A stretch of 64,000 nucleotides of DNA from Methylomonas rapida (GCF_024360925.2 NZ_CP113517.1:1116001-1180000); one strand, 5' to 3'; shown: positions 37,116 to 47,213, counted from the stretch's first letter. Translations and numbers: made by a program. The notes: generated by a model not told the origin, from the letters alone.

Positions 37116-40100
37116 ATGCATCAAGCACAACGCACCAAACTGTTGCAAGCCTACCAGGCTTTGCCGGCCGATTTGCAAACCCTCGTCAACGTGCTGGCCG
37201 TTTATAACGGCTATTGCTCGCTGACCAACCTGGCCAAAGCCCTTTCCGGTTTGGGCATCAAGGAAGGCAGTCGCGTGCTGAAATCGGAAACGGTCAAGGC
37301 GCGTTTGCGGCCGCTGGTCGCCGAGGGCATATTGGAGGAAAACGTGCGGCCTGGCGGTACCCGTTGCTCGCGTGCTTTGGTCGAAGTGATCACCCGGCAA
37401 TTGGTCGATGAAAAGGAATTCGAGAGATATGCTGCCGAAGTGCTGGCGTTGAATCCGCCGGGTAAAGGCTATTACCGCTACAACACTGCCGACGATTGCA
37501 TCCGCGAGGCCCGCATTTATTTTCATCAGGGCGATTATCAACAAATGCAGGCTTGTCTGGAGGTCGGCCGGCGTTATCCGGGCAACCTGCCCAGCCATAT
37601 CGACTTGTATTTGTCCTGGTTTTTGAATCCGCTGGATGTGTTTTGGTTTCAACGACATCATCCGCTGATCATCAGGGAAATGGCGGGTTACGCGGCCTTG
37701 CACCAGCTGATTTACCTGTATGGCCAGCCCGAGCTCGACGTCTTCTTCAAACAGCAGTTGGAAGATAGCGAAGGCCGGGATGATCCGACTTTCACGCGCT
37801 TGTATCTGGAATTGAAGCTATTGCGCGGCGACTGGCATGAGGTGTCGGCCTTGCTGATGGGGACGGAAGAGCCGGAATTGCTGGCCATCGCCGCGATGCT
37901 GCTATTTTTGCGGGGCGATCATGCTGAGGCCATCGGCGGATTTGAAAGAGCACTGGCCTTGCTCAGAAAGCGCAGCGGTCAACGAAATACCTATTTTTAC
38001 GGCTTGGCCGGCGTGTTTTATCCGTTGGCGATCATGAAAGCGGGCGACGCCAAACAGCGGGCCAAGCTCAATGCGCTATTGACGCAAGCCGGCAAGAGCC
38101 GTGGCTATTGGGGTAGTGTGTATCACTATCTGGCTATGTTTCAGCGGTTTTTGCAAGGCGATTTGTCGGTGCGCGACCAATTGCTGTTCAGGTCGATAAC
38201 GACCGAATTTCGCGTCAGCAATGGCTTTCGCGAAAGCGGTACGCCAGAAAGCGCGTTGCATATGCCGGCCATGCAACCCGTGTTGTTGCTATTGACCCGA
38301 TTTTGGGTCAAAGCCGATTTTGCCAGCAAAATCGAACCCGTCGATCAACAGCTCTACAGTCATTTATTCAATAACGGCTATCGCTGGCCGGCGGCGGAGT
38401 TGGCAGCGATTTTCAGCCGCTTGCAGCACGCCAAATCAGACCAATGGGACAAAGGGTTTTTCCGGGAAGGTCATGCGGCTTTGGCCGATTTGTTCGTCAG
38501 CCGCGCCGATTGGGAAGTCGCACTGGATGCCTTGCTGAATCTGCCGGTAGCCGACAAGAAAAGCGAAATCGCCCAACAAGCCGAAAAACCGACTCGGCTG
38601 GTCTGGATGGTGAGCTTCGTGGAAAACAGGCACAGCCTCATCACCGAACCAAAAGAACAAAAACAGCAAGCCAAGGGCGGCTGGAGCAAAGGGCGGGCGA
38701 TAGCCTTGAAGCGGCTGGCGCTGGAGCGCGATGGTTTCGATTATCTGAGCGAGCATGACGTCAAACTGTGTGCTCATATCAAGGAGTACCGTGATTCGGG
38801 CTGGTACGGCGGCAGTACCTATTTTGAATTCGATAACGGCATGCCGTTGGCTTTGATAGGTCATCCTTTGCTGTTCTGGGCGGACGCGCCGGAAGTGAAG
38901 GTCGAAGTAGTCAAGGGGGAGGCTGAACTGCGCGTCAAAAAACAAAACGGCGACAAGATCAAGATCAGCCTGGAGCCGGCGCCGGGTTATGAACAGAAGT
39001 TTCATATCTCCAAGGAAACCCCGACGCGTTTGCGCGTGGTGGAATTTACCGCCGATCACCACAAAATTTACGCCGTCCTCGGTCCTAAGGGGCTGGAAGT
39101 GCCCGCATCGGCGCAAGAGCGAGTATTGCAAACGTTGACCAGCATTTCCGGCTTGTTGACGGTGCATTCCGACATCGGCGGTAGTTCCAGCACCGCTGAA
39201 CAGGTTCAGGCAGACAGCATGCCGCGCATTCATTTGTTGCCGCATGGCGACGGCTTGCGCGTGGCCGTGCTGGTGCGACCGTTTGCCAACGGCGGCGCTT
39301 ATTTCCAGCCGGGGCAGGGCGGCGAGAGCGTGTTGGCCGAAATCGACGGCAAGCGTTTGCAGACTCGACGCGATTTCAAACTTGAGCAACAGCGTGTCAC
39401 GGAGGTCATCGACTTGTGCCCGGCTTTGCAACAGGCCGACCGGGATATCGCCGGCGAATGGCTGTTGGAGCATCCCGAGCATTGCCTGGAGTTTTTATTG
39501 CAAGCCCAGTCGCTGGCGGAAGGGCAGGCCTTGCTGGAGTGGCCGGAGGGCGTGCGCTTCAAGGTGTTGGGACAGAGCAGTGGCAAGGGTCTGAATATCC
39601 AGGTCAAGCGCGACAACGATTGGTTTGCCGTGCAAGGCGAATTGAAAGTCAGTGAAGACACCGTGATCGAAATCCAGCAGTTGCTAGGCTTGCTCGAGAA
39701 TAGCCAAGGGCGTTTCCTGCAATTGAAAGATGGCCAGTTCATCGCCCTGACCGAAGAATTCCGCCGCCGATTAGAAGAACTGAAGGCCTATGCGGACATC
39801 AGCGGCAAGAAAGTGCGGCTGAATCCGTTGGCGGCGCTGACGCTGGAAGACTGGCAGGACGAAGCCGGTTTCAAGGCCGACAAGCACTGGCAGATGCATA
39901 TGCAGCGGCTGCAAGCGGCGCGGGATTATCAGCCGCAAGTGCCGTCGACTTTTCAGGCCGAACTGCGCGATTACCAAATGGATGGCTACCGTTGGCTGGC
40001 GCGCCTGGCGCAATGGGGTGTCGGCGCCTGTCTTGCGGATGACATGGGGCTGGGCAAGACCGTGCAAGGTCTTGCGCTGCTGGTCGAACGGGCGCCGCAA

Positions 40101-41342
40101 GGTCCGGCCCTGATCGTCGCGCCGACGTCGGTCTGCGCGAATTGGGAAAACGAAGCCAACCGCTTCGCGCCAACCCTGAAACCCATCGTGCTGGGTAGCG
40201 GCGACCGGCAAAAATTGCTGGAAAACCTGCAGCCTTTCGACGTGCTGATTTGCAGCTATGGCCTGTTGCAACAGGAGCAGGTGGCCGAGATGCTGGCCAA
40301 GATCGAGTTCGGCACCGTGATTCTGGACGAGGCGCAATGGATCAAAAACATTGCCACCCGGCGCTCGCAAGGGGCGATGAATCTGCAGGCCGGTTTCAAG
40401 GTCATCATGACCGGCACGCCGCTGGAAAACCATTTGGGTGAATTGTGGAATTTGTTCAGATTCATCAATCCCGGCTTGCTGGGCTCTTTGGAGCAATACA
40501 ACCAGCGCTTCGCCGGCCCGATCGAACGCGACCGCAGCACCGAGGCGCGCTATCGCCTGAAGAAGTTGATCCAGCCTTTCATTCTGCGCCGCACCAAGAC
40601 CCAGGTCTTGCAAGAATTGCCGCCGCGCACCGAGATTCCGATCTACGTCGAGCTCAGCTCTGAGGAAATGGCGTTTTACGAAGCCTTGCGCCGCGACAGC
40701 CTGGCGGAACTGGCCGAATCCAGGGACGCGCCCGGCGCCCGGCATCTGCAAATCCTGGCGGCCATCTCCAAATTACGCCGAAGCTGCTGCAACACGCGCC
40801 TGGTCAATGCTGCGATGGTCTTGCCGAGCAGCAAACTGGCGGCTTTCGGTGAGATCGTCGAGGAATTGCTGGACAACAAACACAAGGCGCTGGTGTTCAG
40901 CCAGTTCGTCGATCACCTGCAATTGATCAAGGAATATGTCGAACAGCGCGGTATCCGTTACCAGTATCTGGATGGCGGCACGCCAGCCAAAGAGCGTCAG
41001 CTGAGGGTCGATGCCTTTCAGCGCGGAGAGGGTGAATTGTTCTTGATCAGCCTGAAAGCCGGCGGCGTCGGCTTGAACCTGACCGCCGCGGACTACGTGA
41101 TTCACATGGACCCATGGTGGAATCCGGCGGTCGAGGACCAGGCCTCCGACCGCGCGCACCGCATGGGGCAGCAGCGGCCAGTGACGATTTACCGGATGAT
41201 CGCCAAGCAAACTATCGAGGAAAAAATCGTTGCATTACACAGCCATAAGCGCGATCTGGCCGACAGCTTGCTGGACGGCGCCGATATTAGCGGTAAAATG
41301 TCGGCGGACGATTTGTTGAGCCTGATGAAGGGTGGCACCTGA
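37116..41342 (+). CDS. Large SNF2-family ATPase (DEAD/DEAH helicase fold)
   Basis: 1408 residues from the ATG at 37116; an in-frame TTG at 37083 is the alternative, and neither has a clear Shine-Dalgarno. The C-terminal ~460 residues are a SNF2 motor: Q-motif/Walker A CLADDMGLGKTVQG (about 973-986), DEAQ box VILDEAQWIKN (about 1070), TGTPLENHLGELWNLF, RRTKTQVLQELP, and helicase C with GTPAKERQ, SLKAGGVGLNLTAADYV and DQASDRAHRMGQQRPVTIY. The N-terminal ~950 residues are helical, then beta-rich; I recognise no domain there. Related bacterial proteins act on RNA polymerase or DNA-protein complexes, but the substrate here is unknown. Confidence 0.88.
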   Translation: MHQAQRTKLLQAYQALPADLQTLVNVLAVYNGYCSLTNLAKALSGLGIKEGSRVLKSETVKARLRPLVAEGILEENVRPGGTRCSRALVEVITRQLVDEKEFERYAAEVLALNPPGKGYYRYNTADDCIREARIYFHQGDYQQMQACLEVGRRYPGNLPSHIDLYLSWFLNPLDVFWFQRHHPLIIREMAGYAALHQLIYLYGQPELDVFFKQQLEDSEGRDDPTFTRLYLELKLLRGDWHEVSALLMGTEEPELLAIAAMLLFLRGDHAEAIGGFERALALLRKRSGQRNTYFYGLAGVFYPLAIMKAGDAKQRAKLNALLTQAGKSRGYWGSVYHYLAMFQRFLQGDLSVRDQLLFRSITTEFRVSNGFRESGTPESALHMPAMQPVLLLLTRFWVKADFASKIEPVDQQLYSHLFNNGYRWPAAELAAIFSRLQHAKSDQWDKGFFREGHAALADLFVSRADWEVALDALLNLPVADKKSEIAQQAEKPTRLVWMVSFVENRHSLITEPKEQKQQAKGGWSKGRAIALKRLALERDGFDYLSEHDVKLCAHIKEYRDSGWYGGSTYFEFDNGMPLALIGHPLLFWADAPEVKVEVVKGEAELRVKKQNGDKIKISLEPAPGYEQKFHISKETPTRLRVVEFTADHHKIYAVLGPKGLEVPASAQERVLQTLTSISGLLTVHSDIGGSSSTAEQVQADSMPRIHLLPHGDGLRVAVLVRPFANGGAYFQPGQGGESVLAEIDGKRLQTRRDFKLEQQRVTEVIDLCPALQQADRDIAGEWLLEHPEHCLEFLLQAQSLAEGQALLEWPEGVRFKVLGQSSGKGLNIQVKRDNDWFAVQGELKVSEDTVIEIQQLLGLLENSQGRFLQLKDGQFIALTEEFRRRLEELKAYADISGKKVRLNPLAALTLEDWQDEAGFKADKHWQMHMQRLQAARDYQPQVPSTFQAELRDYQMDGYRWLARLAQWGVGACLADDMGLGKTVQGLALLVERAPQGPALIVAPTSVCANWENEANRFAPTLKPIVLGSGDRQKLLENLQPFDVLICSYGLLQQEQVAEMLAKIEFGTVILDEAQWIKNIATRRSQGAMNLQAGFKVIMTGTPLENHLGELWNLFRFINPGLLGSLEQYNQRFAGPIERDRSTEARYRLKKLIQPFILRRTKTQVLQELPPRTEIPIYVELSSEEMAFYEALRRDSLAELAESRDAPGARHLQILAAISKLRRSCCNTRLVNAAMVLPSSKLAAFGEIVEELLDNKHKALVFSQFVDHLQLIKEYVEQRGIRYQYLDGGTPAKERQLRVDAFQRGEGELFLISLKAGGVGLNLTAADYVIHMDPWWNPAVEDQASDRAHRMGQQRPVTIYRMIAKQTIEEKIVALHSHKRDLADSLLDGADISGKMSADDLLSLMKGGT

Positions 41343-41815
41343 TGCAAAAATAGTTTGTATGCCGAGGGAGCGAGGCATACCGGGGCAAAACCAGCAAGCC
41401 GGGCAGAGTTGAACGCGTTGCGACAGCTAAAGCAATCGCACTCCCCGCATGACTTTGGCGTGAAAAAGGTTTGGTTTTTTCTAAGTGCTTCTTCTAGGTT
41501 CAATCAGGACGTTGCGTGGCTTCCGAGGGAATAGCTTTCAACCTAGAAAAATCATTTTGTCCACGAAACACACGAAAATCACGAAAAGTTTCAAACCGTT
41601 ATCACACCTACAGAGCAGTACCGAACAGATGAATCGATAAGAGATCGATAAGCTTCATAACGCAATGATTTCTTTCGTGTATTTCGTGATTTTCGTGGAC
41701 TTGCTGCCGTTTTTAGGTTCATGATTGCGCAAAAGCGGACTACAGCGTTTATTACTTACAACCCAGCCTGGCATCGGTGCGTAGCCTGTGCCGGCAATCG
41801 AGATGGAAAGGTCAT
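41343..41815. other. Intergenic region with a 142-bp inverted-repeat element
   Basis: No gene is seen. A GTATGCC / GGCATAC hairpin lies at 41357-41380, 14 bases after the SNF2 stop. At 41559-41700 the arms GTCCACGAAACACACGAAAA and ATTTCGTGATTTTCGTGGAC bound a MITE-like element; the word TTTCGTG repeats in both. The interior holds ATCGATAAG twice (near 41634 and 41644). Confidence 0.55.
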
Positions 41816-41974
41816 ATGCAAAGTCAAAACGACGCAGACAAAATCAAAAGGGTCAAAAACATTGCCGCCGTGCTGTACCTGTTGGTGATGGTTTTTTTGG
41901 TGGGCGGTTCTTACTGGCATCAGCACGGTCCTGAAATGGCCGAGGTTGCGGGGCAATCCGCGCAACCACGGTAA
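41816..41974 (+). CDS. Small single-pass membrane protein
   Basis: 52 residues starting MQSQNDADKIKRVKNIAAVL, with one helix (about 16-33, AAVLYLLVMVFLVGGSYW) and a polar tail. GGAAAGG lies 5-11 bases before the ATG. It stands alone between the SNF2 gene and mutS. No family was recognised; codon use is like its neighbours, which supports it as a real gene. Confidence 0.5.
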   Translation: MQSQNDADKIKRVKNIAAVLYLLVMVFLVGGSYWHQHGPEMAEVAGQSAQPR

Positions 41975-41988
41975 TAGCCATATTCAAT

Positions 41989-42030
41989 CGCTCTGTAGAT
42001 GGGAAGCCGAGGTTTCCCATCTACAGAGCG
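41989..42030. terminator. Perfect 17-bp hairpin between the small gene and mutS
   Basis: CGCTCTGTAGATGGGAA and TTCCCATCTACAGAGCG pair without mismatch around a 8-base loop (GCCGAGGT region). It lies between two convergent genes, so it may end transcription from both sides, but has no T-run. A dispersed repeat is the alternative. Confidence 0.55.
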
Positions 42031-42043
42031 CAGCTTGAGCGTA

Positions 42044-44629
42044 TTACAACATCGCCTTCAAGCGATACAAAGTCTCCAGCGCCTGGCGCGGACTCAGGTT
42101 GTCCGGATCGAGTTGCTCCAGCAACACCACTGCCGGATGACATTCCTGGCTGGTAAACAAGTCGAATTGATTGACCTCTTGATGGCTCTGCTGCTCGATA
42201 TAAGCGGTATTTTCCAGGTGGGTCAGCTTTTGCTTGGCGTGAATGATCACGCTTTGCGGCACGCCGGCCAGGGCGGCGACCTGCAAGCCATAACTCTGGC
42301 TGGCGGGGCCTTCCTTGACTGCATGTAAGAACACGATTTTGTCGCCGTGTTCCATGGCATCCAGATGAATGTTATAGATGCCGGTTTGCTCCTCCGCCAG
42401 TGTCGTCAACTCGAAATAATGCGTCGCAAACAGGGTAAAGGCTCTGACATTGCGCGCCAGATAATCCGCGCATGCCCAGGCCAGCGACAAACCATCGAAG
42501 GTGCTGGTGCCGCGGCCGATTTCATCCATCAAAATCAGGCTGTTGGCGGTGGCATTATGCAGAATGTTGGCGGTTTCCGACATTTCCACCATGAAGGTCG
42601 AGCGGCCGCTGGACAAGTCGTCCGAGGCGCCGATGCGGGTGAAGATCTTGTCTATCGGTCCGCAGGTCAAGGATTGCGCGGGGACATAGCAGCCGATATG
42701 GGCCATCAACACGATCAATGCCGCTTGCCGCATGTAGGTCGACTTACCGCCCATGTTCGGGCCGGTGATCACCAGCATACGGCGGTCGCCGGAAAAGTCC
42801 AGATCGTTGGCGACGAACGGGATACTGGAGAGTTGTTCGACGACGGGATGGCGGCCACCGACGATATGGATGCCGGGTTCTTGCGTCAGGGCGGGTTGAG
42901 TCAGATTCAGCGTTTCGGCGCGTTCGGCGAAATTGACCAATACATCCAGTTCCGCCAATGCGTCCGCGCACCGCTGTAAATCGAGCAAGGCCTCGGCCAG
43001 GATGCCGAGCAATTCGTCGTACAGGGCTTTTTCGAAGCTCAAGGATTTTTCCCGCGCGCTGAGCACCTTGTCTTCGAAGCTTTTCAGTTCCGCGGTAATG
43101 TAACGCTCGGCGCCCTTCAGCGTTTGTTTGCGGGTGTAATGGGCCGGTACCTTGTCGGCTTGGGCGTTGGAAATTTCGATGTAGTAACCATGCACCCGGT
43201 TGTAATTGACTTTCAGGGTGGCTATCCCGGTGCTCTGCCGTTCGCGCTGCTCCATGTCGATCAAGAACTGATCGGCGTTTTGGCTGAGATCGCGCAATTC
43301 GTCCAGCTCGGCGTTGTAGCCGGGGGCAATCACGCCGCCGTCACGGATCAGTACCGGCGGATTGTCGACGATCGCGCGCCGCAGCAGTTCGACCAGTTCG
43401 GGATGCTCGCGCAATTGCTGGCGCAGGCTCTCCAAGTGAGGAGTGTCGCTGTCGCTTAGTTGTTGCTGCAGTTCGGGCAGCACGGCTAGCGTGTGGCGCA
43501 ATACCAGCAGGTCGCGCGGGCGGGCCGATTTCAACGCGATACGCGAACTGATGCGCTCTATGTCGCCGACTTGCCTCAGGCTGGCCTGAAGATTTTGGTA
43601 ACGTTCGTTATCCAGCAAGCTGGCGATGCAGGCGTAGCGTCCGTTGATGACGGCTTGATCGCGTAGCGGCCGGTGCAGCCAGCGCCGCAAGCAGCGGCTG
43701 CCCATCGCGGTGGCGGTTTTATCCAGCACACCGAGCAGCGTGAAGCGCGCTTGGCCGCTGGGATGCGTATCGAGTTCCAGGTTGCGGCGGCTGGCGGCAT
43801 CCAGGCTGATACCGTCGTCCGCGTGTTCGACGCTGATGCCCTGAATATGGGGCAGGGCGCTTTGTTGCGTATCACGCACATATTGCAGCAAACAACCAGC
43901 CGCGCAAATCGCCGAGGGCAGGTGTTCGCAACCAAAGCCCTTCAAGTCGTGGCTGTTGAACTGTTTCAGTATCAACTGCCGACAGCTGTCCAAATCAAAA
44001 TGCCAGGGCGGCCGCTTGCATAACCCCTTGCGCTCCCTGATGGCGGCCGGTAGGGCAACGTCTTCGCTAAAAAGCAGTTCGGCCGGGCTCAGTCGCTCGA
44101 GTTCGCTAAGCAACTGGCTTTCACTGTCGATTTGCCGCAGTACGAACTTGCCACTGCCCAGATCGAGCGAAGCCAGGCCATAGCATTTATCGAATTTCGC
44201 CAGCGCTACCAACAGATTGTCCTTGCGATCTTCCAGCAAGGTTTCGTCGGTGACGGTGCCCGGCGTCACTATACGTACTACCTTGCGTTCGACCGGCCCT
44301 TTCGATTTGGCCGGGTCGCCGATCTGCTCGCAAATCGCGATGGATTCCCCTTGTTTCAACAAGCGCGCGATGTAATTTTCCGCCGCGTGATAGGGAATGC
44401 CTGCCATCGGAATCGGCTGGCCGCCGGAATGGCCGCGCGCGGTCAGGGTGATGTCGAGTAATTGCGCGGCCTTTTTGGCGTCGTCGAAAAACAGTTCGTA
44501 AAAATCCCCCATGCGATAAAACACCAGTGTCGTAGGGTGCTGGGCTTTGATGCGGAGATACTGTTGCATCATCGGGGTATGCTGTGTTTCGTTGCCTTGC
44601 TTGCTGTCTTGTTTTGTTTGGATATTCAT
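42044..44629 (-). CDS. mutS: DNA mismatch repair ATPase MutS
   Basis: 861 residues, the usual MutS length. The mismatch-reading Phe-x-Glu is in [12 protein letters not shown]. Connector and lever regions follow, then the ATPase with Walker [15 protein letters not shown], the signature [16 protein letters not shown], Walker [17 protein letters not shown] and the switch [10 protein letters not shown]. It binds mispairs and recruits MutL. The start at 44629 gives a 19-residue polar leader; an internal ATG at residue 20 ([10 protein letters not shown]) is possible. Its upstream region faces the integrase gene, so the island begins right behind mutS. Confidence 0.97.
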   Translation of the reverse strand: MNIQTKQDSKQGNETQHTPMMQQYLRIKAQHPTTLVFYRMGDFYELFFDDAKKAAQLLDITLTARGHSGGQPIPMAGIPYHAAENYIARLLKQGESIAICEQIGDPAKSKGPVERKVVRIVTPGTVTDETLLEDRKDNLLVALAKFDKCYGLASLDLGSGKFVLRQIDSESQLLSELERLSPAELLFSEDVALPAAIRERKGLCKRPPWHFDLDSCRQLILKQFNSHDLKGFGCEHLPSAICAAGCLLQYVRDTQQSALPHIQGISVEHADDGISLDAASRRNLELDTHPSGQARFTLLGVLDKTATAMGSRCLRRWLHRPLRDQAVINGRYACIASLLDNERYQNLQASLRQVGDIERISSRIALKSARPRDLLVLRHTLAVLPELQQQLSDSDTPHLESLRQQLREHPELVELLRRAIVDNPPVLIRDGGVIAPGYNAELDELRDLSQNADQFLIDMEQRERQSTGIATLKVNYNRVHGYYIEISNAQADKVPAHYTRKQTLKGAERYITAELKSFEDKVLSAREKSLSFEKALYDELLGILAEALLDLQRCADALAELDVLVNFAERAETLNLTQPALTQEPGIHIVGGRHPVVEQLSSIPFVANDLDFSGDRRMLVITGPNMGGKSTYMRQAALIVLMAHIGCYVPAQSLTCGPIDKIFTRIGASDDLSSGRSTFMVEMSETANILHNATANSLILMDEIGRGTSTFDGLSLAWACADYLARNVRAFTLFATHYFELTTLAEEQTGIYNIHLDAMEHGDKIVFLHAVKEGPASQSYGLQVAALAGVPQSVIIHAKQKLTHLENTAYIEQQSHQEVNQFDLFTSQECHPAVVLLEQLDPDNLSPRQALETLYRLKAML

Positions 44630-44720
44630 TCGTAAATTAATGAAATAACAAATAATTGTTCTATGTTGTGAGCCGGGTTCACTTCAGCTACACTTTTCAA
44701 AACTTCCCTGCACTTTGCTG

Positions 44721-44794
44721 TTTAGTATAGGTTTTAGTATAGGTTTTTTCGAGTTATACTCGTGTCATCGATCAACAAAAAAACCTATACTAAA
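44721..44794. promoter_or_regulatory. Three TTTAGTATAGG repeats at the integrase start
   Basis: TTTAGTATAGG occurs at 44721-44731 and 44733-44743 as direct repeats, and inverted (CCTATACTAAA) at 44784-44794; with flanking T/A runs the inverted pair matches over 17 bases. Between them lies CGAGTTATACTCG (44750-44762), a near-palindrome. The set covers the integrase start, so it may be an autoregulatory operator, or recombinase arm sites in an attachment region. Confidence 0.55.
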
Positions 44795-46093
44795 ATGCAA
44801 TTCGATGCCCGCACCGCTAAAGCTTTGCAGCCAGGACAGCATATGGCTTTTGACGATTATCCTGGACTGCGTTTGTCTGCCATGGCAAAGGTGAGAACTT
44901 GGTTTTATCGGTATAGAAGCACTGTTGATGGACGCCTTAGGCAGGTGTCAATTGGTCATTGGCCGTCTATGTCATTTCCAGTGGCTATTGTCGCTTGGGA
45001 AGCTTTGAAAAACCAGCGTGATTCTGGTAATGATCCTGTATTAGATGCAAAGCAAGCTAAATTAGAGGCAAAAGCTTTAATATTAAAACAAGAGGCGGCA
45101 AATTCTGAAAACGCTTATACAGTCCGAGTGCTGTGTGATGAATATTTAGCTGGACATGTTTGTCGCCACAGAGCCAAAAAAGGCTCTACTGAAATTACTA
45201 GGATGTTTAACACGATGCTGGGTGATATGGCGGATTTACCATCCACTGCAATTACCCGCGCAATGGCTTTTGATTTGATTCAAAAGTACGCCGCGATATC
45301 GCCCGTGCAGGCCGGAAAATTACGATGTGAGTTAGGAGCAGCATGGGATTATGCAATGGATGCCGGCAGACTACCTGAAGCTGCAGTTAATTGGTGGCGC
45401 TTAATTTTACGTGGAAAAATTAGATCAAAAGGAAAGACCATAGAAGGTAAGAACATCGGCGTGGTCAAACGCGTACTCACTGAAGACGAAATCGGTGAAT
45501 TGATAGCTTGGCTTCCAAATTTCGCACCGATAATTACTGACGTTCTAATGTTATATCTTTGGACCGGAACTCGCGGCTCAGAAATTGTCGGCATGTCAGG
45601 AACTGAAATTAGTGAAGAGGGCAGTCAAGTTTGGTGGACGATACCGAAAATTAGAACGAAAAATGCCCGACATGAAACTGCTACAGATCAAAGGGTGCCC
45701 TTATTCGGTAGAGGTTTGACAGTGGTGTTACGGCGGAAAAAACTATATGGAGACGGTTTTCTATTTCCATCCCGTCATAAAGTGGGGCACATCGAACAAA
45801 AATACGTCACTGAACAGGTATTTTATAGGCAACCCTATAGTCAGATTCGCCCTGAGCAGGTGAGGCCTCGATTAACGGTGACTCATTGGGCACCGCATGA
45901 TTTGCGACGGACGTCACGCACCTTGCTTGCAAAATTAGGATGTCCAGATTCCGTAGGTGAAACGATTCTCGGTCATATGTTACCCGGTGTGGTGGGAACT
46001 TATAATCGGCATCAATATGACGATGAAAAACGCCTATGGCTCTTTAATCTGTCAGAGCATCTTGAGTCATTGGCAAAGCGTTTCGAGATTTAG
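44762..46093 (+). CDS. int: Phage-type tyrosine recombinase (integrase)
   Basis: 443 residues. A DUF4102-like N-terminus (FDARTAKALQPGQHMAFDDY, YPGLRLSAM), a core-binding region, and the catalytic domain with Arg in WTGTRGSEIVG, HDLRRTSRTLLAKLG (His-x-x-Arg) and the nucleophile Tyr in GVVGTYNRHQY. The start is GTG at 44762 or ATG at 44795; neither has a Shine-Dalgarno. Base composition is more A/T-rich than mutS. It should integrate and excise the 44.7-50 kb island. No tRNA is seen at either end, so the target may be intergenic beside mutS. Confidence 0.9.
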   Translation: MSSINKKTYTKMQFDARTAKALQPGQHMAFDDYPGLRLSAMAKVRTWFYRYRSTVDGRLRQVSIGHWPSMSFPVAIVAWEALKNQRDSGNDPVLDAKQAKLEAKALILKQEAANSENAYTVRVLCDEYLAGHVCRHRAKKGSTEITRMFNTMLGDMADLPSTAITRAMAFDLIQKYAAISPVQAGKLRCELGAAWDYAMDAGRLPEAAVNWWRLILRGKIRSKGKTIEGKNIGVVKRVLTEDEIGELIAWLPNFAPIITDVLMLYLWTGTRGSEIVGMSGTEISEEGSQVWWTIPKIRTKNARHETATDQRVPLFGRGLTVVLRRKKLYGDGFLFPSRHKVGHIEQKYVTEQVFYRQPYSQIRPEQVRPRLTVTHWAPHDLRRTSRTLLAKLGCPDSVGETILGHMLPGVVGTYNRHQYDDEKRLWLFNLSEHLESLAKRFEI

Positions 46094-46349
46094 GTTTGCC
46101 GTTGCGTCCGCCTATTGCCGTATTAGGGGGGGGCAATAAATCGGAAACAGGACGCGATTCAGCCCATTCTTCAATTTCACGTAGTAACCAGCAGGAACGG
46201 CGTGCAGATGCTTTACGAGGCTTAGGGAACTCATCGGCACGAATCAATGATTGGATGGTAGATTCAGAAAGCCCTGTGACTTCCGAAACCGCCTCAAGAT
46301 CAATCATGATAGGTCTCAATACCGACTGACGTTTATGGGCGTTACTCAT
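46044..46349 (-). CDS. AlpA-type regulator
   Basis: 101 residues from the ATG at 46349. The DNA-binding core (DLEAVSEVTGLSESTIQSLI, then ADEFPKPRKASARRSCWLL and REIEEWAES) is the AlpA/excisionase-like MerR-type helix-turn-helix. The 3' end overlaps the convergent integrase by 50 bases, a tail-to-tail design that could let each transcript limit the other. AlpA proteins activate integrase or excision genes of islands. The frame runs open 77 codons further upstream, but that part looks like structured DNA rather than protein. Confidence 0.82.
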   Translation of the reverse strand: MSNAHKRQSVLRPIMIDLEAVSEVTGLSESTIQSLIRADEFPKPRKASARRSCWLLREIEEWAESRPVSDLLPPPNTAIGGRNGKPKSRNALPMTQDALTD

Positions 46350-46745
46350 GTATTTGTTGTCTATCAATAAATAGGTCACTGGCGCTGCGAAACCTTGGAA
46401 ACGATGCGCTAGCGAGTGAAGGTTGAGTAGTCCCTGGAAGCCGTAGCGCCGGGCGGTTTTTCGAGTAGAAAAACTGCAAGGCATCGCGAAACGGCGTCGA
46501 GTCATGCGAGAGCCAAGGCTTTGATCCCCTTGTTGGGTCAAAGCCGAGGTGACGCGGACGGCCAGGGCCGCCGCAGGCAAACACGTGGCGGTGTAGGCGC
46601 GATTGCTAGCCAGGGATGGCTAGCAATCTTTCCCGCCGGAAGCCGACACTCGCCGATTCGATCCGGCCTTGTTTTAAATAAAGCAATGACCGGATTGGTT
46701 GCCATTTTTTCTTACTCAGGATTCAAATATTTTTGGTTAACATTC
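46350..46745. other. Structured GC-rich region upstream of the AlpA gene
   Basis: About 390 bases with several hairpins. GGCTTTGA-TCCCCTTGTTGG-GTCAAAGCC lies near 46516-46544, ATTGCTAGCCA / TGGCTAGCAAT near 46601-46629, and GTTTTTC / GAAAAAC near 46458. It is more G/C-rich than the island genes around it. It could be an untranslated leader, a transfer origin or an attachment region; the long frame through it is probably chance. Confidence 0.4.
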
Positions 46746-47213
46746 TCATAAATGTATTTTGCAGACGCTGCAGCGATCAGCGAGATCTTCACGGGCTTTT
46801 AACAAAACCCAAGATCGACATTGTGGACACTTTGAAAGTTGAACTCGTTTATCTTTGATGTCCTGTGCCACCACCCAAGCATCGGAAAACTCGAGTTGTC
46901 CCAAGGGATATGATTTTTTATACGCATTAAAGGCGGTAATTAGTGTCTGGATTTGGCTTTCTGTCGATTTGGTCGTGGCAACCTGAAAACACACGGCGAA
47001 GATGGTTACGTCTTTATACTTACGGTGACTACCGGTCAAACCTCGGGTTGAAAACTTGATTGATCCACGGCTGGGCGATCGGCCATGTAATTGACGGTAA
47101 GTCTGTCTCAATAGCTTGACCGGAATTCCCGTTGCTTGATGCACGATTTTGACTTTCGCATGGAGATTGAGCAGTTCTATTGCCAAGGTTTGCTGTTGAT
47201 ATTTCTTGAGCAT
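46746..47213 (-). CDS. FlhC-like transcription activator
   Basis: 155 residues. The FlhC pattern is visible in order: a helical start (TLAIELLNLHAKVKIVHQATG), the DNA-region motif RQLHGRSPSRGSIKFST, and a C-terminal zinc site KCPQC...RCSVC. E. coli FlhC has the same parts, including PPKGMLPFST and two CxxC pairs. It lies 12 bases downstream of the STAS-FlhD gene and should pair with it. There are no flagellar genes here; FlhC-like proteins on mobile elements (SetC, AcaC, SgaC) switch on transfer genes, which is the likelier role. Confidence 0.8.
   Translation of the reverse strand: MLKKYQQQTLAIELLNLHAKVKIVHQATGIPVKLLRQTYRQLHGRSPSRGSIKFSTRGLTGSHRKYKDVTIFAVCFQVATTKSTESQIQTLITAFNAYKKSYPLGQLEFSDAWVVAQDIKDKRVQLSKCPQCRSWVLLKAREDLADRCSVCKIHL

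Noticed and set aside
44721..44794. The TTTAGTATAGG repeats as a CRISPR array
   Set aside because: Only three 11-base copies with unequal spacing, one inverted; no array or cas genes.
46350..46580. A 77-codon N-terminal extension of the AlpA protein
   Set aside because: AlpA proteins are small, the extension is Arg-rich without a fold, and the DNA there forms hairpins; I keep the start at 46349.
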